Source: Ectocarpus siliculosus (taxonomy: Eukaryota > Sar > Phaeophyceae > Ectocarpales > Ectocarpaceae). Taken from it: a DNA stretch of 64,000 bases. Positions 1 to 12,979 of the stretch are shown piece by piece. The stretch is taken from positions 196,546 through 260,545 of the forward strand of contig FN649746.1 of assembly GCA_000310025.1 (NCBI GenBank), given 5' to 3'. Numbering within the stretch: the first letter of the stretch is position 1; each line of letters opens with the position of its first letter. The notes beneath the pieces were generated by a model that worked only from the letters and a program-made list of their open reading frames with translations, had not been told where the DNA came from and did no database searches. A program made the translations under genes and the position numbers.

Positions 1-157
1 CACTTTTCTCCATCGGACGATGGTTCACCTGGGCCAGTCGACCATTCGCTACGCCGATTGCGAGGCTATGATCTGCGAAGTGGATCGGAATGGTCACGGG
101 CGTATTTCGAAACGTGACTTTCATCATCTGCAAACGTGCACCACCGACAATATATGA
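1..157 (+). CDS. EF-hand protein, C-terminal end (partial)
   Basis: Reading from base 2, an open frame enters from the left edge and stops at TGA 155-157. Its last 35 or so residues contain one EF-hand: a helix (ADCEAMICEV) and a 12-residue loop DRNGHGRISKRD, followed by Phe and a short His-rich tail. The calcium-coordinating positions 1 (Asp), 3 (Asn), 7 (backbone), 8 (Ile, the conserved hydrophobic) and 12 are present. Position 12 is Asp rather than the usual Glu, which in known EF-hands lowers affinity or favours magnesium. Only the last exon is visible, so the parent protein (calmodulin-like, a kinase, or another multi-EF-hand protein) cannot be named. Confidence 0.6.
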   Translation, partial: TFLHRTMVHLGQSTIRYADCEAMICEVDRNGHGRISKRDFHHLQTCTTDNI

Positions 158-729
158 TTCAAAGTAAAGCAGTGTGGACACGACGCTGGACGTAGGTGTG
201 GTCCACTATTCAGCAACACAACATTTTGTCAGGGGTCAGGAAGGTCATGGCACAATGGCTTTACTATCGTTGGAGGGTGGAACCTCCTGGTTGCAAGAAG
301 ATCTTGTTTGTACAGTGGTCCTATTTTCGATAAACCTAGCACAGGATGCGAGCAGCAAATAAATGTCAATTGAGTATTGAATATTGAAGACGATGGTGTG
401 ATTGTGGGCGACAAGCAGAATAACGTGAGCTTCTTCTCTATTGGAATCGTGTTGAGGGCTCAATTTAGCAGCGACGAGCTTGCAACAAACTCTCTCGCAC
501 ACGATCGCGCATGATCTCTTCTTGCTTAAAGCTGGCGCCCTGCCGTAGAAAAAAGTGATTACAGCTACCGCTCGAGAGCAACGCGGGTACCGAAACGCGC
601 CGCATAGATAGTCAGACGCGGCTGTTGGTGATGCTATTTAGTACAATAGCGCATGATTCAACGGCCAAGCAAGCCAGAAGCCGAAAAACACGAGGTACTA
701 CAGTACCGCTGTAACGAAACGATGTGGTC

Positions 730-1324
730 NNNNNNNNNNNNNNNNNNNNNNNNNNNNNNNNNNNNNNNNNNNNNNNNNNNNNNNNNNNNNNNNNNNNNNN
801 NNNNNNNNNNNNNNNNNNNNNNNNNNNNNNNNNNNNNNNNNNNNNNNNNNNNNNNNNNNNNNNNNNNNNNNNNNNNNNNNNNNNNNNNNNNNNNNNNNNN
901 NNNNNNNNNNNNNNNNNNNNNNNNNNNNNNNNNNNNNNNNNNNNNNNNNNNNNNNNNNNNNNNNNNNNNNNNNNNNNNNNNNNNNNNNNNNNNNNNNNNN
1001 NNNNNNNNNNNNNNNNNNNNNNNNNNNNNNNNNNNNNNNNNNNNNNNNNNNNNNNNNNNNNNNNNNNNNNNNNNNNNNNNNNNNNNNNNNNNNNNNNNNN
1101 NNNNNNNNNNNNNNNNNNNNNNNNNNNNNNNNNNNNNNNNNNNNNNNNNNNNNNNNNNNNNNNNNNNNNNNNNNNNNNNNNNNNNNNNNNNNNNNNNNNN
1201 NNNNNNNNNNNNNNNNNNNNNNNNNNNNNNNNNNNNNNNNNNNNNNNNNNNNNNNNNNNNNNNNNNNNNNNNNNNNNNNNNNNNNNNNNNNNNNNNNNNN
1301 NNNNNNNNNNNNNNNNNNNNNNNN
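730..1324. other. Assembly gap
   Basis: Run of 595 N. The right edge is a 17-base poly-C run, so the gap probably arose where sequencing failed in a homopolymer. Confidence 0.99.
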
Positions 1325-2353
1325 CCCCCCCCCCCCCCCCCACACACAGCCGCCCCTTCCGATGCATCACCAAACGTCATACCAAACGATCCGGCGACTT
1401 GACTCCGGTGTTCAGCCGTTCGTTTGCGCGCTCCTGCGTCTCAGAATACCTACAGTGTTCATTCAGCTCAGACCGAGAAAATGATGCTGAGCCAGGCTAT
1501 ACGGCTGTTTTTGTCGTACCACTCGCAACTGCGGTTGACGCGTTGGGCCTCGCCCACGGGTGCATGCAAAACGAGCAATGATGGTGTAGGATATCAACCT
1601 TGAACATTCTTAAACACCAACATCAATGTCTATGTTAGTACTCTTGTGTTTCAGTCCACGTGTAAACCCAGCCCCTTATACTGTGTGTCATTCCGTCTTT
1701 CGTCGTTGGGCGCATTTTTCAATCTCTCTGGCACCACTCTCAGCACTATTACACGAATTTCTCTGGGCTAAGGAAACATCGGGCCATCTTTGGCAGCTTT
1801 GGACCTACGTTTCTTTCCGTAAAGCAACTTTCTTGTGCTACGTGTAGTTACTCTCTTCTCTCTCACCATCGTACGATAGCACGAACACTAGGCCATCATT
1901 CCGCGGCAACACGATGGCAGATACATGGAGCTTCGGAGCTCGAAGCAACACAGACAAGCAAACATTCAACACACAGCCGAGACCCAACTCACAAACTACC
2001 GATGGCGTTTGAGCGGCCATCACGCAATGTCATTGCGCTATCAAGCCCCATCGCTATCAAGCTCCATTCTCACCTCCAAACAGCAAACAACCTTTAGCAC
2101 TAAAAACGGAAGCCTAGAGAGCACGTTAGCCCTGACGCACGAATGCGCGTGGTTTGTACTCTCATGGTATCGCTGTACTATTGTACCACATGCCAGCGGT
2201 AACCCACAACGAAAACTCACTTCATACGGCGCGATGCCGTCTCCGACATCACATGCATCATATTTCTACACGCCACCCCAAACAGATATCAAATGAGACC
2301 AATTCCTCGACCTGAAAACACACAGAGAGCTGCGGATACGCCTCTACGCGTTC

Positions 2354-2408
2354 GGTATGTGGAACATGGTATGTGGAACACGGTATGTGGAACGCGGTAT
2401 GCGGAACA
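2354..2408. repeat. Minisatellite, about 14-bp unit, 4 copies
   Basis: Four near-identical head-to-tail copies of a GGTATGTGGAACAC-type unit with single-base differences. Confidence 0.85.
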
Positions 2409-3422
2409 CCTTGGACTCCAAGTCGATGGCACCCCCCACACTCCTCCTGCACCACGATAATTCCGTACCGCTGTGCGCCGCCGCCTGATAGCGTCCAACA
2501 CTGCTCGGGATCTACTGCACACTGCACACACAGAGTGGGGGCGGCGGCATGTGTTGCTCCATGCCACCATCCGTGGCAATAACAACCTTTCAACAACGAC
2601 AAGCAAAGGAAGTCCAATTACTGTACTGCCGACAATCACGACCGCAATAAGAAACAAGAAAGCCGAGAACCAAGGCGCGCGTTCCAAACGCCCCCCTCCA
2701 CCAATCACCGACCAGCAGGATACGGGACATCCCTCCCAATGACAACATTCACGCAACAGAAGAAGCAATTGTATGTGTGCGTGATTGGCAGAAACCGCTT
2801 GTCGTAAAAAAACGAGAGACCATGGAAGGCAAACGTGAACAGGAGACGCAACAGCCGCTTCTACTTAAAAAAAGTCAAAGACCAAGGCTGGCTGACGTTT
2901 GTGATGGCACTGATACCTCCGAGGATTCGGAATGACAAAACTCAACAGCGCAAAGGTCTTCGGGAAAAAACCTGTGAGACAACGCACGCCTGTAAAAGAG
3001 TCAACGCACTCTGCTTTTTCACTCGACCCCTACTAAGCTCAAAATATTGCATCCACAGTAGAGGAACGGTTTTTCGGGAAACAACTAACTGTGACACCAG
3101 GTCGACAATCGAGAGTCGACGCATCACAGCAGGCACAAAAAAACGCACACTGCAAGCTCGGCCTTCGTGCTTCAAACAACAACGCCTTCGCGCGACAGAC
3201 AAAGTGCAGACACGCACCCACGCCCTGAAACCAGGCCCTTCCCTCCCTCCCTCATGAGCCGTGTACATTCATCAGAATCGGCACCAAAACGGCATGCACC
3301 ACTTCAGGATCGGTCCGAGGAATGGGCCTCCACAGAAAGTGGCACATGTATAGCGATATCTGCCAACGCTTGCCGTATCGCGTGCCGTTGGCCAGGCTCA
3401 CACCGACCCCAACCATAATGAG

Positions 3423-3735
3423 CTACGTGGTGCACGCCACGAACGCTGGATCAATCTTGAGATCATCGCCCGTCACGTTCCGCCCAACCAACGCGCGATA
3501 CAGAATGCCGCGAGTCTCCTGACAGAGCATGCCGTCGCCGAGCACCACCTTAGGCGGGTAGCGGTCGAGGCGGCACGCCGATCAGATGCGGTAGAGCATG
3601 CCGCTGTCAAGCATGACCTTTGACTCCACGTCCTCCAGATATTTGAGGCTGAGAGTCACCTCATTGTCGTTGAAGGGTGACGTGCCCTGGACAACCTGAG
3701 CGTTTATGTCGGCGTGCACCTTCGCCAATGATATA
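3423..3735 (-). pseudogene. C-terminal coding fragment with in-frame stop
   Basis: After a plausible 3' splice site (pyrimidine-rich, ending TAACAG at 3736), the minus strand reads a coding-like segment (HADINAQVVQ, then SPFNDNEV, then KYLEDVESKVM) ending SGMLYRI and TGA at 3582-3584. The same frame then stays open for another 52 codons, to TAG at 3423-3425, and repeats a similar phrase (VVLGDGMLCQ, GILYRALVG). The form 'KVM..SGMLYRI-stop' resembles the winged-helix C-terminus of replication proteins such as MCM subunits, but the likeness is weak and no MCM core is visible upstream. It may instead be the last exon of the neighbouring minus-strand gene. An acceptor at 3719 would match the phase of its exon ending at 5860. 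The part after the TGA may be untranslated sequence, a duplication, or evidence of a broken gene. Confidence 0.35.
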
Positions 3736-5039
3736 CTGTTACAAAACAGGCCGGGGGGGGGGGGGCCCCCTGGGGTGCGTATTGTCATCATTGTCAAGGC
3801 GCAAGGCGCAAGGGGTAGGGGTAGGGGGATGTTCCTTTGTCAGTAACAAGAACAACAGAGGCTCACCACGTGCACAGCACCTAGCAATACGGCAGGTGCG
3901 ACAATGATGGACGCTTGGCGTTCTGAGGGTTCTACGTAAGCAACAACGAGAGACAAACATAATTTGCAGAGGCCTGTCTGCTTTTGTCACCAAGCGTACC
4001 GCGCGCGCGCGCGCTCGCAAAACTTACGTGTCCGTAGTGCTTTGGCGGAAGAGCGCTCCCAACGCCAACTGAAACGCATCCATCCGCCTGCCATGAGAAG
4101 AGCGAGAGGGGACACAAAGGTGTAGACAAAAATTGAGCGTGTGTGCCGTCCGGATTTTTTCCAGGGCTTGGTTGTTTGATGCACAGCAATCTTCGCCGAG
4201 GGAGTCGAAGCCAAAAGGAAAGGAAGGGAAAAGAAGGAACAAAGTCGAGGTTTAAGGTTTACCTATATGTACCCGTTCACTGTGGACCTCGTTCTCTACA
4301 ACTTTCGGCAGACATATCAGCAACATGCGGCGAGATTCCTGCCGTTTCGATTGGACACCAAAACCGCCGCTGTCTCTGTCTCTGTTTCTCTCTCCACTCA
4401 CCCTGCGGAAAGCGGCGCGCTCGGTGTCTTCGTGGCTTCAACGACCTGGGAAACAACATATGCAGTTACGGTTACGGTTAAGGGTGGTTCAGCTTTTTTT
4501 TTTCATCTTCACTTCAAATCAGCCCTCACAGCATTTCTGCCGTTTTACTCCAAGCCCTGGTCACACAGAAGTGTTCCTCTCCCTGATGCCCTCTTACTTA
4601 CTCCTGCTTTTCTTTGCTTTCGAAGGTTAGAATTAGGATTCTTCGGGTTGGCAACAACTGAAACAAGGAGCATCCGCCAGAACCTCCTCAGATGCGTAGT
4701 TTTGGTGCCGGTAAAACAGGGAGAAGGTAGTGTCCCCATCGCTACCATCAACTTAAGGGTTAGGGCTAGAAACAAGTCGCGACTGGTTTGGGAGCAGCGG
4801 CTTGGTACGAAAACCGCCAGATGCAACGATGCTTTGACCTCAGCCCAGGAGGCTTTTCCATACCCTACAGCACCCTGTGCCACTCCCTACACAACAAGGA
4901 CGACCGACTTGTCCGACAGGATCAGATATCGATAAGACCTTGGCCTCATCTCGTCAACAATTCGGCATTTGCGTGGCACTTGCAGGGCTAGGACGACCGC
5001 AACACGAGGAATTTTACGTTACATGGCATCGCCTGTCTC

Positions 5040-5395
5040 ACTACGGACACGTCGGTGATGGCGTGCCGTTAGGGGCTAGGACAAGTACATGAGGATTTTT
5101 CTAGGGCTAGAGGTAGGGTTGGGAAAAACATGCCATCGTCTTCTCACAGCGGACACGTCGGTGATGGCCTGCCGTTAGGGGCTAGCACAAAAGCCTTACG
5201 CTTAGCGTTAGAAATAAGGGGGTTAACATGGCATCTTCTACCTCATCACGGATAGGTTGGTAATGGCGTGCCGTGAGGGTCTAGCACGAAGACTTGAGGC
5301 TTTTGGGCTAGAGATAGGGGTGGAGATTGGGTTGGGTAAACATGTCATTGTCTATCTCACCACGGACAGGTCGGTGATGGCGTGCCGCGTCGGGT
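5040..5395. repeat. Degenerate tandem repeat, about 100-115-bp period
   Basis: Four diverged copies share the core GTGATGGCGTGCCGTTAGGG (near 5055, 5162, 5260 and 5375), separated by TTAGGG-like and CTAGGGCTAGAG-like stretches. Flanking sequence from 4465 also has short TTAGGG/TTACGG-type runs. Confidence 0.7.
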
Positions 5396-5512
5396 CCTCG
5401 CCTCGTGCCGGCACCTACCAATATGTAGAGGAGGAGATCAACACACAAGGGAGACGAAACGACAAAAATAATGGAGGGCCACGGTAGCATAGGAATTAAT
5501 TCAGCGTGAAAC

Positions 5513-5544
5513 AGAGAGAGAGGGCGTGAGAGAGAGCGAGAGAG

Positions 5545-5593
<49 letters not shown>
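5513..5593. repeat. (GA)n microsatellite
   Basis: About 80 bases of GA/AG dinucleotide with a few GC interruptions. Confidence 0.95.
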
Positions 5594-5596
<3 letters not shown>

Positions 5597-5754
5597 GCAC
5601 GATAGGGACGAGAACAGCTCGGTTGCTCACCGACGTAGACCACGCCCAACACAAATGGTGCGTTCTGACAAAGCCTTCGGCGAGAAACACTCTCAACATT
5701 CAACCCCACCACTACTATCAGCACCGTCACCTTTTTTACTGCGGAGCAATGGAC

Positions 5755-5800
5755 CTTCAACAAAATCGGTCCAGGGGCTGTGGTATCCTAAGCATCGTAT
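5755..5800. mobile_element. Solo terminal repeat of the MITE-like family
   Basis: One half of the inverted-repeat element seen elsewhere in the window (AAAATCGGTCCAGGGG, then TGTGGTATC), with no matching left half nearby. Confidence 0.5.
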
Positions 5801-5859
5801 GCATACGAAATCAGGAGCATCTTGACATCCTCCCCCCCCCATTCCCCGTCTTGTCGTAC

Positions 5860-8800
5860 CTCCCGTTCGCGGTGCACCTCCTGGTTCTCTTTGCACTCAG
5901 ACTGCGACGACGCCTTCTTCCAAGGCCTCCCCCCCCCCTCCGCAGTCCTGGCCCTCTTGCGGGGCCCCTTGCCCTCCCGCCCGCCCGCCGCCGCCGCCGC
6001 CGCCGCCGCTATCGTTGGCTTTGAGCGCTTCACCACCGGCGTCACCTTCTTGAGGCTACGGCTGCCTTTAGCCTTCGCCTCTAGGGATGACAAAGAAGTA
6101 TTCGCGTCTGCGCTTGATGCCAGGGGGCTCGTCCGTGTTGGCGCCGGGGGCGGAGGTGTCCGAGCCGGCTTCTGGCGGCGTGTCGTCGGCTGGTGCGGTT
6201 TGGCATGGGGTTTTCGACGTCGTTCGAAGAGGCGTTTTGACGCGTGTGGCAAAGGGGACGAGCGAGGAGGCAAGTGTGGTGTGAGACTTCGGGGGGGGAG
6301 GGGGTATTCGATAGGTCAAGGATGACATGCAGGGAGTGTTAGAGGTGTCGCGATAAGGACAGGAGCCGAATCTACACGAGCAGTGTCACACCTACGCCAG
6401 GACCAGAGCCAACAGGGGCCTACAGCACCAACACCGACCACAACGCAATATGGCACACCACCTTTACGGCCGCACAGGCGTAAGCACTGCGACAGCCACG
6501 GCTGCATCAACCAATACCACTCCACGTAGCACGACACCCACAGCCACCGAACATCATGACGGCAGCGGCAAGGGCAGCAACAAACACCACTTGCCGTCTG
6601 CAGGTTGCACAAGATTCCACACCCCCTGGACCGACTGTCAAAAGCTCGACTAACCCATACGTTTTCCGGGAAGCTCTAGACGCGGCGGTACAAACGCCTC
6701 CCGCCATTTATCTGCACCGCCACACTATTTGTGGTGCGGAGCATATCGGGCTGTAAAACCGGTCCAGGGTGTGTGGTATCTTACGTATGCAACTACTCCG
6801 GAGTACGATGCAACCGTCACGGCGTCGCGGCGACAAACCTACGACTTGACTATCTCTTCCTCTCTCTACGAGGCCACCGTTCAACCGGAACTTTGTTCTA
6901 CCGGAGGCGCGAAAGTTTTTTCCGATGTGGCGCACAATCCTGCCACCCAGCATGACCCTAGTACCGTCGTAGGTGGCATGACACAAGATGTCACACACCC
7001 CGGGATTGATTTTCAATACTTGATTATTCGGCAGGAAAAGCACCGATGGTGCCGGGAAATGGCGGCATTGGAGCCGTCTTGTCGAGAGCTTTTCCCGAAA
7101 ACGTGTCATTACATCCTTTCGTCGTGAAGCAATCGAGCTTTGAAAATCGTCCAGGGGGTGTGGTATCCTGCGTCACCTACTGTAGGAAGGGCGGCTACTT
7201 GTTCTGGGGAGCAACTATAGCCAACAAACAATCTCAGTCCGGGGGGGGGGGTTGTACTCATAGTCATGCATGCCGTAATCGTTAGACCATTGACCTCATT
7301 CGGGGGGGGGGGGGGGGATTGGCGCACTCATGCCCTTACTGGCGTACTTTACCTCGGGCACCTCGACGGTGAACCTGTCGCGAGGAGCCGACTGCCTGGC
7401 GGCAATCTCCAGCGGGGTGCACGAGATGTAGGTCTCCTGCACCCTCTTCTCGCTGCCGCCCAAGAGGTACTTGATATCAAAGTACGACATCTGCACCATT
7501 TCGCCGCACACCTCTTCCTCGGCTGTCATCGCCAACACGATACGCGGTACAATAGTTAGAACCGGCGAACCAAACCTTTTTTTGAGAAGCAAAGGCTAAG
7601 ATTTTGGCGGTACATGAGAAAAAGAGAAAAAAAAACTACGAGTAACAAAGGGTCAGATTTTGGCGGTAAATGAGGAGTAGAAATCGACGAAGAAGAAACA
7701 CACCTCAGACGCGGATCCTACAATAAGCTCCGTATCATGAGCTACTCGACAGTAAATAGTGGTGACGAAAAAGCCTCGACCCCAAAATTGACGTTTCTTA
7801 AACGCTGGCGCTAGCTGTATCGAGGTCGGTTCGGGGTGATGGGAAAAGATTAGAAAAGAAGATGTCGGGCTCCGGGTAGATTCGGCACTACAAGAACAAG
7901 GGTAGAGACAGACAGGTGTTTCATAACGGTAACAAATCGATTCGAGGCGGTGAAAAGCCCGCGTGCGGGCGGGCTGGGGGTCATCCATCTACCGACTGGG
8001 GGTGATGAAGCTTTTAACCGTGCGAGTGTCTACTAACAAAACGCGACATCACCGCTTGGCCTAAACTAGCCCGACACCAATCACCAATCAACCTGATGCT
8101 CGAGGAGCCACCATAATCTATTCGTCGTGCCATGGGTAGCTGCAAAATAGAATAGAACAACATCATGGGAAAGAAAAACTTCCATGTGACGTCATGCGGC
8201 GACACCATCTCGCCCGATTACAACACTATTCAAGAGTTAGCATACCGCTCTGGTAATATAGCAGCCATTGGGAACTCAAACGAGGAGCCACCATAATCTA
8301 TTCGTCGTGCCATGTGCCACGGGTAGCTGCAAAATAGAATAGAACAACATCATGGAAAGAAAAACTTCCATGTGACGTCATGCGGCGACACCATCTCGCC
8401 CGATTACACTATTCAAGAGTTAGCATACCGCTCTGGTAATATAGCACCCATTGGGAACTCAAACTTGTCTCCGAGCGGCCTTCATATTTCCCAACAGAGT
8501 GGAACACACGTGTACAAGAGCTCGCGCCAAACTCAACATCCAACATAAGCAAGCATTCAACTCGGAAGACCCCCAGCAACACGGCCGGTACAACCTACGA
8601 CAGGACAGCAAACGAACGAAAGACACGAAACCTAGCGGTAACAATAGCGTCGCGTCCTACCGGTGTACTTCTTTGTAATGCGGCCGATCCCGCCGGGCTT
8701 GTTGCTGCCGGGCCAGCACCGGCGCTCCACGTCCACAGTCTTGTGCGCACCGTCTGTCCCTTGCGGGCACATGCACGGTCCGAACGCGGTCCCCTGCTGA

Positions 8801-11800
8801 GGTTTGCCGAAAATGAGTCAAGACAAGGGCAGGGCGGCACGCAGACGATATGATGGAGAAAGTAGTCCATCGAGGTGGGCTTGTATATTGACCGTCGATG
8901 GTTATGTTGTTGACGTCCACAGCCCGTCTCAGCCAGTCTTCTCTTTGTCAACTCTCTCGAATACACTTTTCTCTTGACGGTACATACCCTACCATACCCT
9001 CCGGAGGTTCGTTCAACAGTCCCCTTGCAACAGAAAACAGAAAAAACTTCACTGTTCCCATGGGCGGCTTGGAAAAAAAAAATGAGACGACGCGCACATC
9101 TTGGGAGGCGCCGAAAACGATTCCCGTAGCCAACACTGGCTACGACACCAACATACTATGGGTTGCAGATTTCATGAGATATCACACCCCCTGGACCGAT
9201 ATTCAAAGCTTGATTACTCTGCAGGGAAAGCAGTGACGGTGCCGAAAAAGGCGGATTTGGAAACCGTCCCGTCGAGAGCTTTCCGAGCACGTATCGTTTG
9301 CCTCCGGCATCCTCTCGGTCGTAGAGAAATCGACCTTTGAATAATCGGTCCTGGGGGTGTGGTATCTTATGCAAACTACGGTAAGTTCCACCTCACACCG
9401 CGGCTAAGATACGGTACGATGAACCAAGACGCTACTACACCGCTCTTGTTTCACGAACCTTCCCGTCCCCCTTCGCCTTGCTCTTCGGAGCGGCCCCAGC
9501 ACCACCGCCGCCGGCTCCCGCGACATCGCCGGATGCTGCTGCTGCTGCTGCTGCTCCGGCCCCAACAGGCTCCACCGCAACACCACTCCGCTCTTCAGAG
9601 GTACCTCCTACGTCACCGCCCACGGCCTTCTCTCCCTGCGTCTCCTTCAATCCGGCCTCACCGTCTACCTCCATGTTAGCCTCCCGTGCCTCTTGAACCT
9701 CTCCCTTGCCTCCTACCACCACCTCGACTTCCTCCACCTCGGCCTCACCTTCTACCTCCATGGCCGCCCCCTGGTGCGGGGTTTCCTTGCCGTTGTCCGG
9801 CCCTACCATGTCCCCCTCCTCGGGACCTTGGACGTCCCCCTGAGGGACCGGTCCCGAAGGCTTTGGGGGCGCCGAACACGGCGTACCAGCGCCAGCCGTC
9901 GTCGACACACACCCCTGCGCGCCAGCCGTGGCAGCAGCACCAGCAGCAGTGGCTGCAGCGGCAGCACCAGCGGCAGCCGGAGAGAGTTCGGCGGCACATG
10001 ACCGAGCAGGCTTTCCCGCAGGGGAAACGCACCCTTGAGAAGAGGTCTCCGTGCTACCTTCCACCGTGCGGGCTAGATCTACTACCCTAGCAGGCTTTTC
10101 CCCCGCGGCCGGTGCATCAGGAGAAGCGTTTCCTTGAGAGGAGGAGGTATGGGTGCTACCCTTTGCTGTGTGCGCTGGGTCTAACACCGCAGCCAGCTTT
10201 TCCGCAGCCGGCGCCTCGGGAGCAACTCCGGTCACGGTGCTGCCCTTCACCGTGCGGGATTCGTCTACCATCGAAGAAGGCTTGTTAGCGGGAGTAGGAG
10301 GTGCTCCAGCCTGTCGAAGTGGACATCAGCAATTAGTGAAAGGGAGGGATGCAGCCCAGGTTACCTCAGGGCGACGGGGGGGAGGAAGCACATGGGTCCG
10401 TAACACGAGCTGTACCAAACATTTCACCTACAACAGGTAGTGAAGGCGAAGGCCCGCACGCTGGGCCTCAGCAAGTAACGGCGATTCTCAAAGAAGCCTC
10501 TCCTGGGCTACATACTGCTACAAGCCCAAAGAGAGCCGGTTGATATCACATGGCCGTGTCGTTTCGATGCCGCAGCGCGCGGCAGGAGCAACACTGAGTA
10601 TTCCCTTCGGCAACGAGCGGATGAGCACGACGACACATCTTAGACGACCCGAAGGCACAGGCAGCGTCGCGACTATCTGCAACAACAGCGGGAGAGCTCT
10701 CATCCACGGGGAGGCACAGTGTCCTGTGCCTCTTCAACACTTGTTCTTAGAAAATACACATGAAAAACAAGGAAGACTACGCGATCGAGATATTGCCACA
10801 GTCCAAAGGGAGTGCTCAAGTCTTTTCAGTGAGTGAAGGCAACCGACTGGAAACTGGGCTTGTTTCGAGTCTGTTCAAGCCTACACCCATTTTTTCACCT
10901 CTTGCGCTTGCTCTCGATCTTTGGAGGCAAGGGTTTGCTCGCCCTTCTTCTCCACTACGGCTTCCACTCCCTTGTCCTGCGGCTTTTCTTGGGGCCGGGT
11001 AGACTCTTGCGGCTTCTCCTGTTCATGCCCATCTGCCTGGCGTTGCTGCCACTCGTACTCGGCCAGGAGGCTTGGTTGGGAAACCACGTACTGCGGGAGC
11101 TGTAGCAGGACAGCGACAAGAGGGTAGGGGGGAAGCAGTGCTGTGGCCGCTGTTACACGCTCATGTCGGCAACAACCTTTGCTTGTTCATGTTGTCTTCA
11201 AGATTAAAACCGTTCCTCCTGCGGTGTCTTGCTGAGTACCTTTTAACGTCCGTAGTCCAAGAAACCGTGCAGATGTGGATTGGCGTTCCAAGAAAGGCAA
11301 GCTTTGCCCTCACACCGACGTAGACATGTCGATGGAGGAAACGGTGAGCGTTTCCTGGTGTAGGGGTCTAAACCACTTTCTAATGGCTTCGAAGGAACGT
11401 AGACAGCCCTTTCAGAAGCCGAAATCAAAATATTTGACCAGGCAGCTCAAACCATTTAGACTAGTCAGCCCAACCCAGCAGACTACGCGTTGTAGTCCGC
11501 ACTGACTACATAGTCTAATGGTTTGGTTCGGCCTCTATAGCTCCAAGGAGCATGGCAGCACCGTCAACCCGCCAAAAAGACTGAAAAACGTGACAAGCTC
11601 ACGGGTACATATCAGCAGTGCTCGATGCATACTAGCATCACCAGAGCCACCACATCAGAGCTACCTTCAACGGTGTCAACGCAACACGTCCATCTACCCC
11701 GCGATCCGTCCAGCACTCCACTAGCAACATCAGCGCTACCTCCACGCTTTCAACGCAACACATACCCACCTTCCCCTGAGCCATTACAGTGCCGAGAGCA

Positions 11801-12921
11801 GTCTACTAGCAACGTCAGAGCTACCTCAACGGTTTCGCACCCAAATCCACATTGGTATCCCAGCGCCATGACCCGACAGCAACCAAACCAGCATCACAGA
11901 CCGCAGCGCCCCTCACCTCAGCGGCCTCCATGGAACTCCCACTGCCACCACCGCCTTCGGGCCCGCATACCGTCCATCCGCTACCCGTAAACCGCCAACC
12001 CTTGACTCCCTCCAAGAACTTCCACAAGCGTCTCTCGTCTGGCAGCTTCGAGCAGCTCTTGTCGCCCTTGCCCTCTGACGCCTGTTTCTCGACGCCTTCC
12101 TTCTCCACCTCACGCGGTTGGGTGGCGACACGCTCGTCCGCGGTCGTGCTTGCGGGGGTTCGCTCCTGGTAGACGGCAGGGTACGTTCGTTGCAAAGGGG
12201 TACGCAGGCGGCCAGAGGGTATGAGAGAGCACAAACTGCCACCTGGTACAGCCATATGGGTGCACGCGCACTGGCCCTATCATCGTCGACAGAAGAACGG
12301 ATCCAACCCATAGGGTGGCTTGGTGGAACAAAAGATAATACATGTTCAAGCCAAGCCCGTCCTCCGAACCTCCCACAGCAACCTTCTACACGTCGAAACC
12401 GGTAATCAACCTACATACCAAAACCTGTGCTGTACCTCTGGCCGCCCTGTAGGATAAGGATGGTTGGGGGCTGTGCACGTTGACAACAATCGAGAATATC
12501 TTGGACCGAAGGCAAGAAAGTTCTATTATTCTGCTGTATACTCCACTCCTGAAGGCGACAAGCGACGGAAGGGGTGGGAAGTCTTGTACAGGTACAGCAG
12601 TACCGCTATGTACACGACGCCATGGAGGCATGAATCCTACAATAGCGCGATGTCTTCGCAGCAAAATCGTTGCCGCGGCGAAGAGAAAGTCTCGATCAAC
12701 CAGCAGCAGCAGTAGCACTAGCAACAAATGTAGAAAATTCACAGCAACACCGGCCGGAAGCTTCAGGGGAGGGGTGTGCTCACATCAGGCTTGCAAGATG
12801 AAAGTCTACTGCGGTATCATATTATAGTAATCTCCGCGTCTCGTACAGCAGAATAGTCGCTTACCAGTGTGCGCACATTTCGCATATGCAGTGGATTCTC
12901 CGTCTGCGTTTGGGTATGTGT

Positions 12922-12979
<58 letters not shown>

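Larger units (their letters stand above)
158..3422. other. Intergenic, no convincing gene
   Basis: Apart from a 595-base gap (730-1324) and a short minisatellite near 2354, I see no reading frame here with coding-like composition or paired splice sites. Open frames such as 2835-3257 translate to scrambled sequence with no domain and no splice-site support. Confidence 0.5.

Noticed and set aside
612-1581. Long open frames on both strands across 612-1581
   Set aside because: They exist only because N bases are read as unknown codons across the gap.
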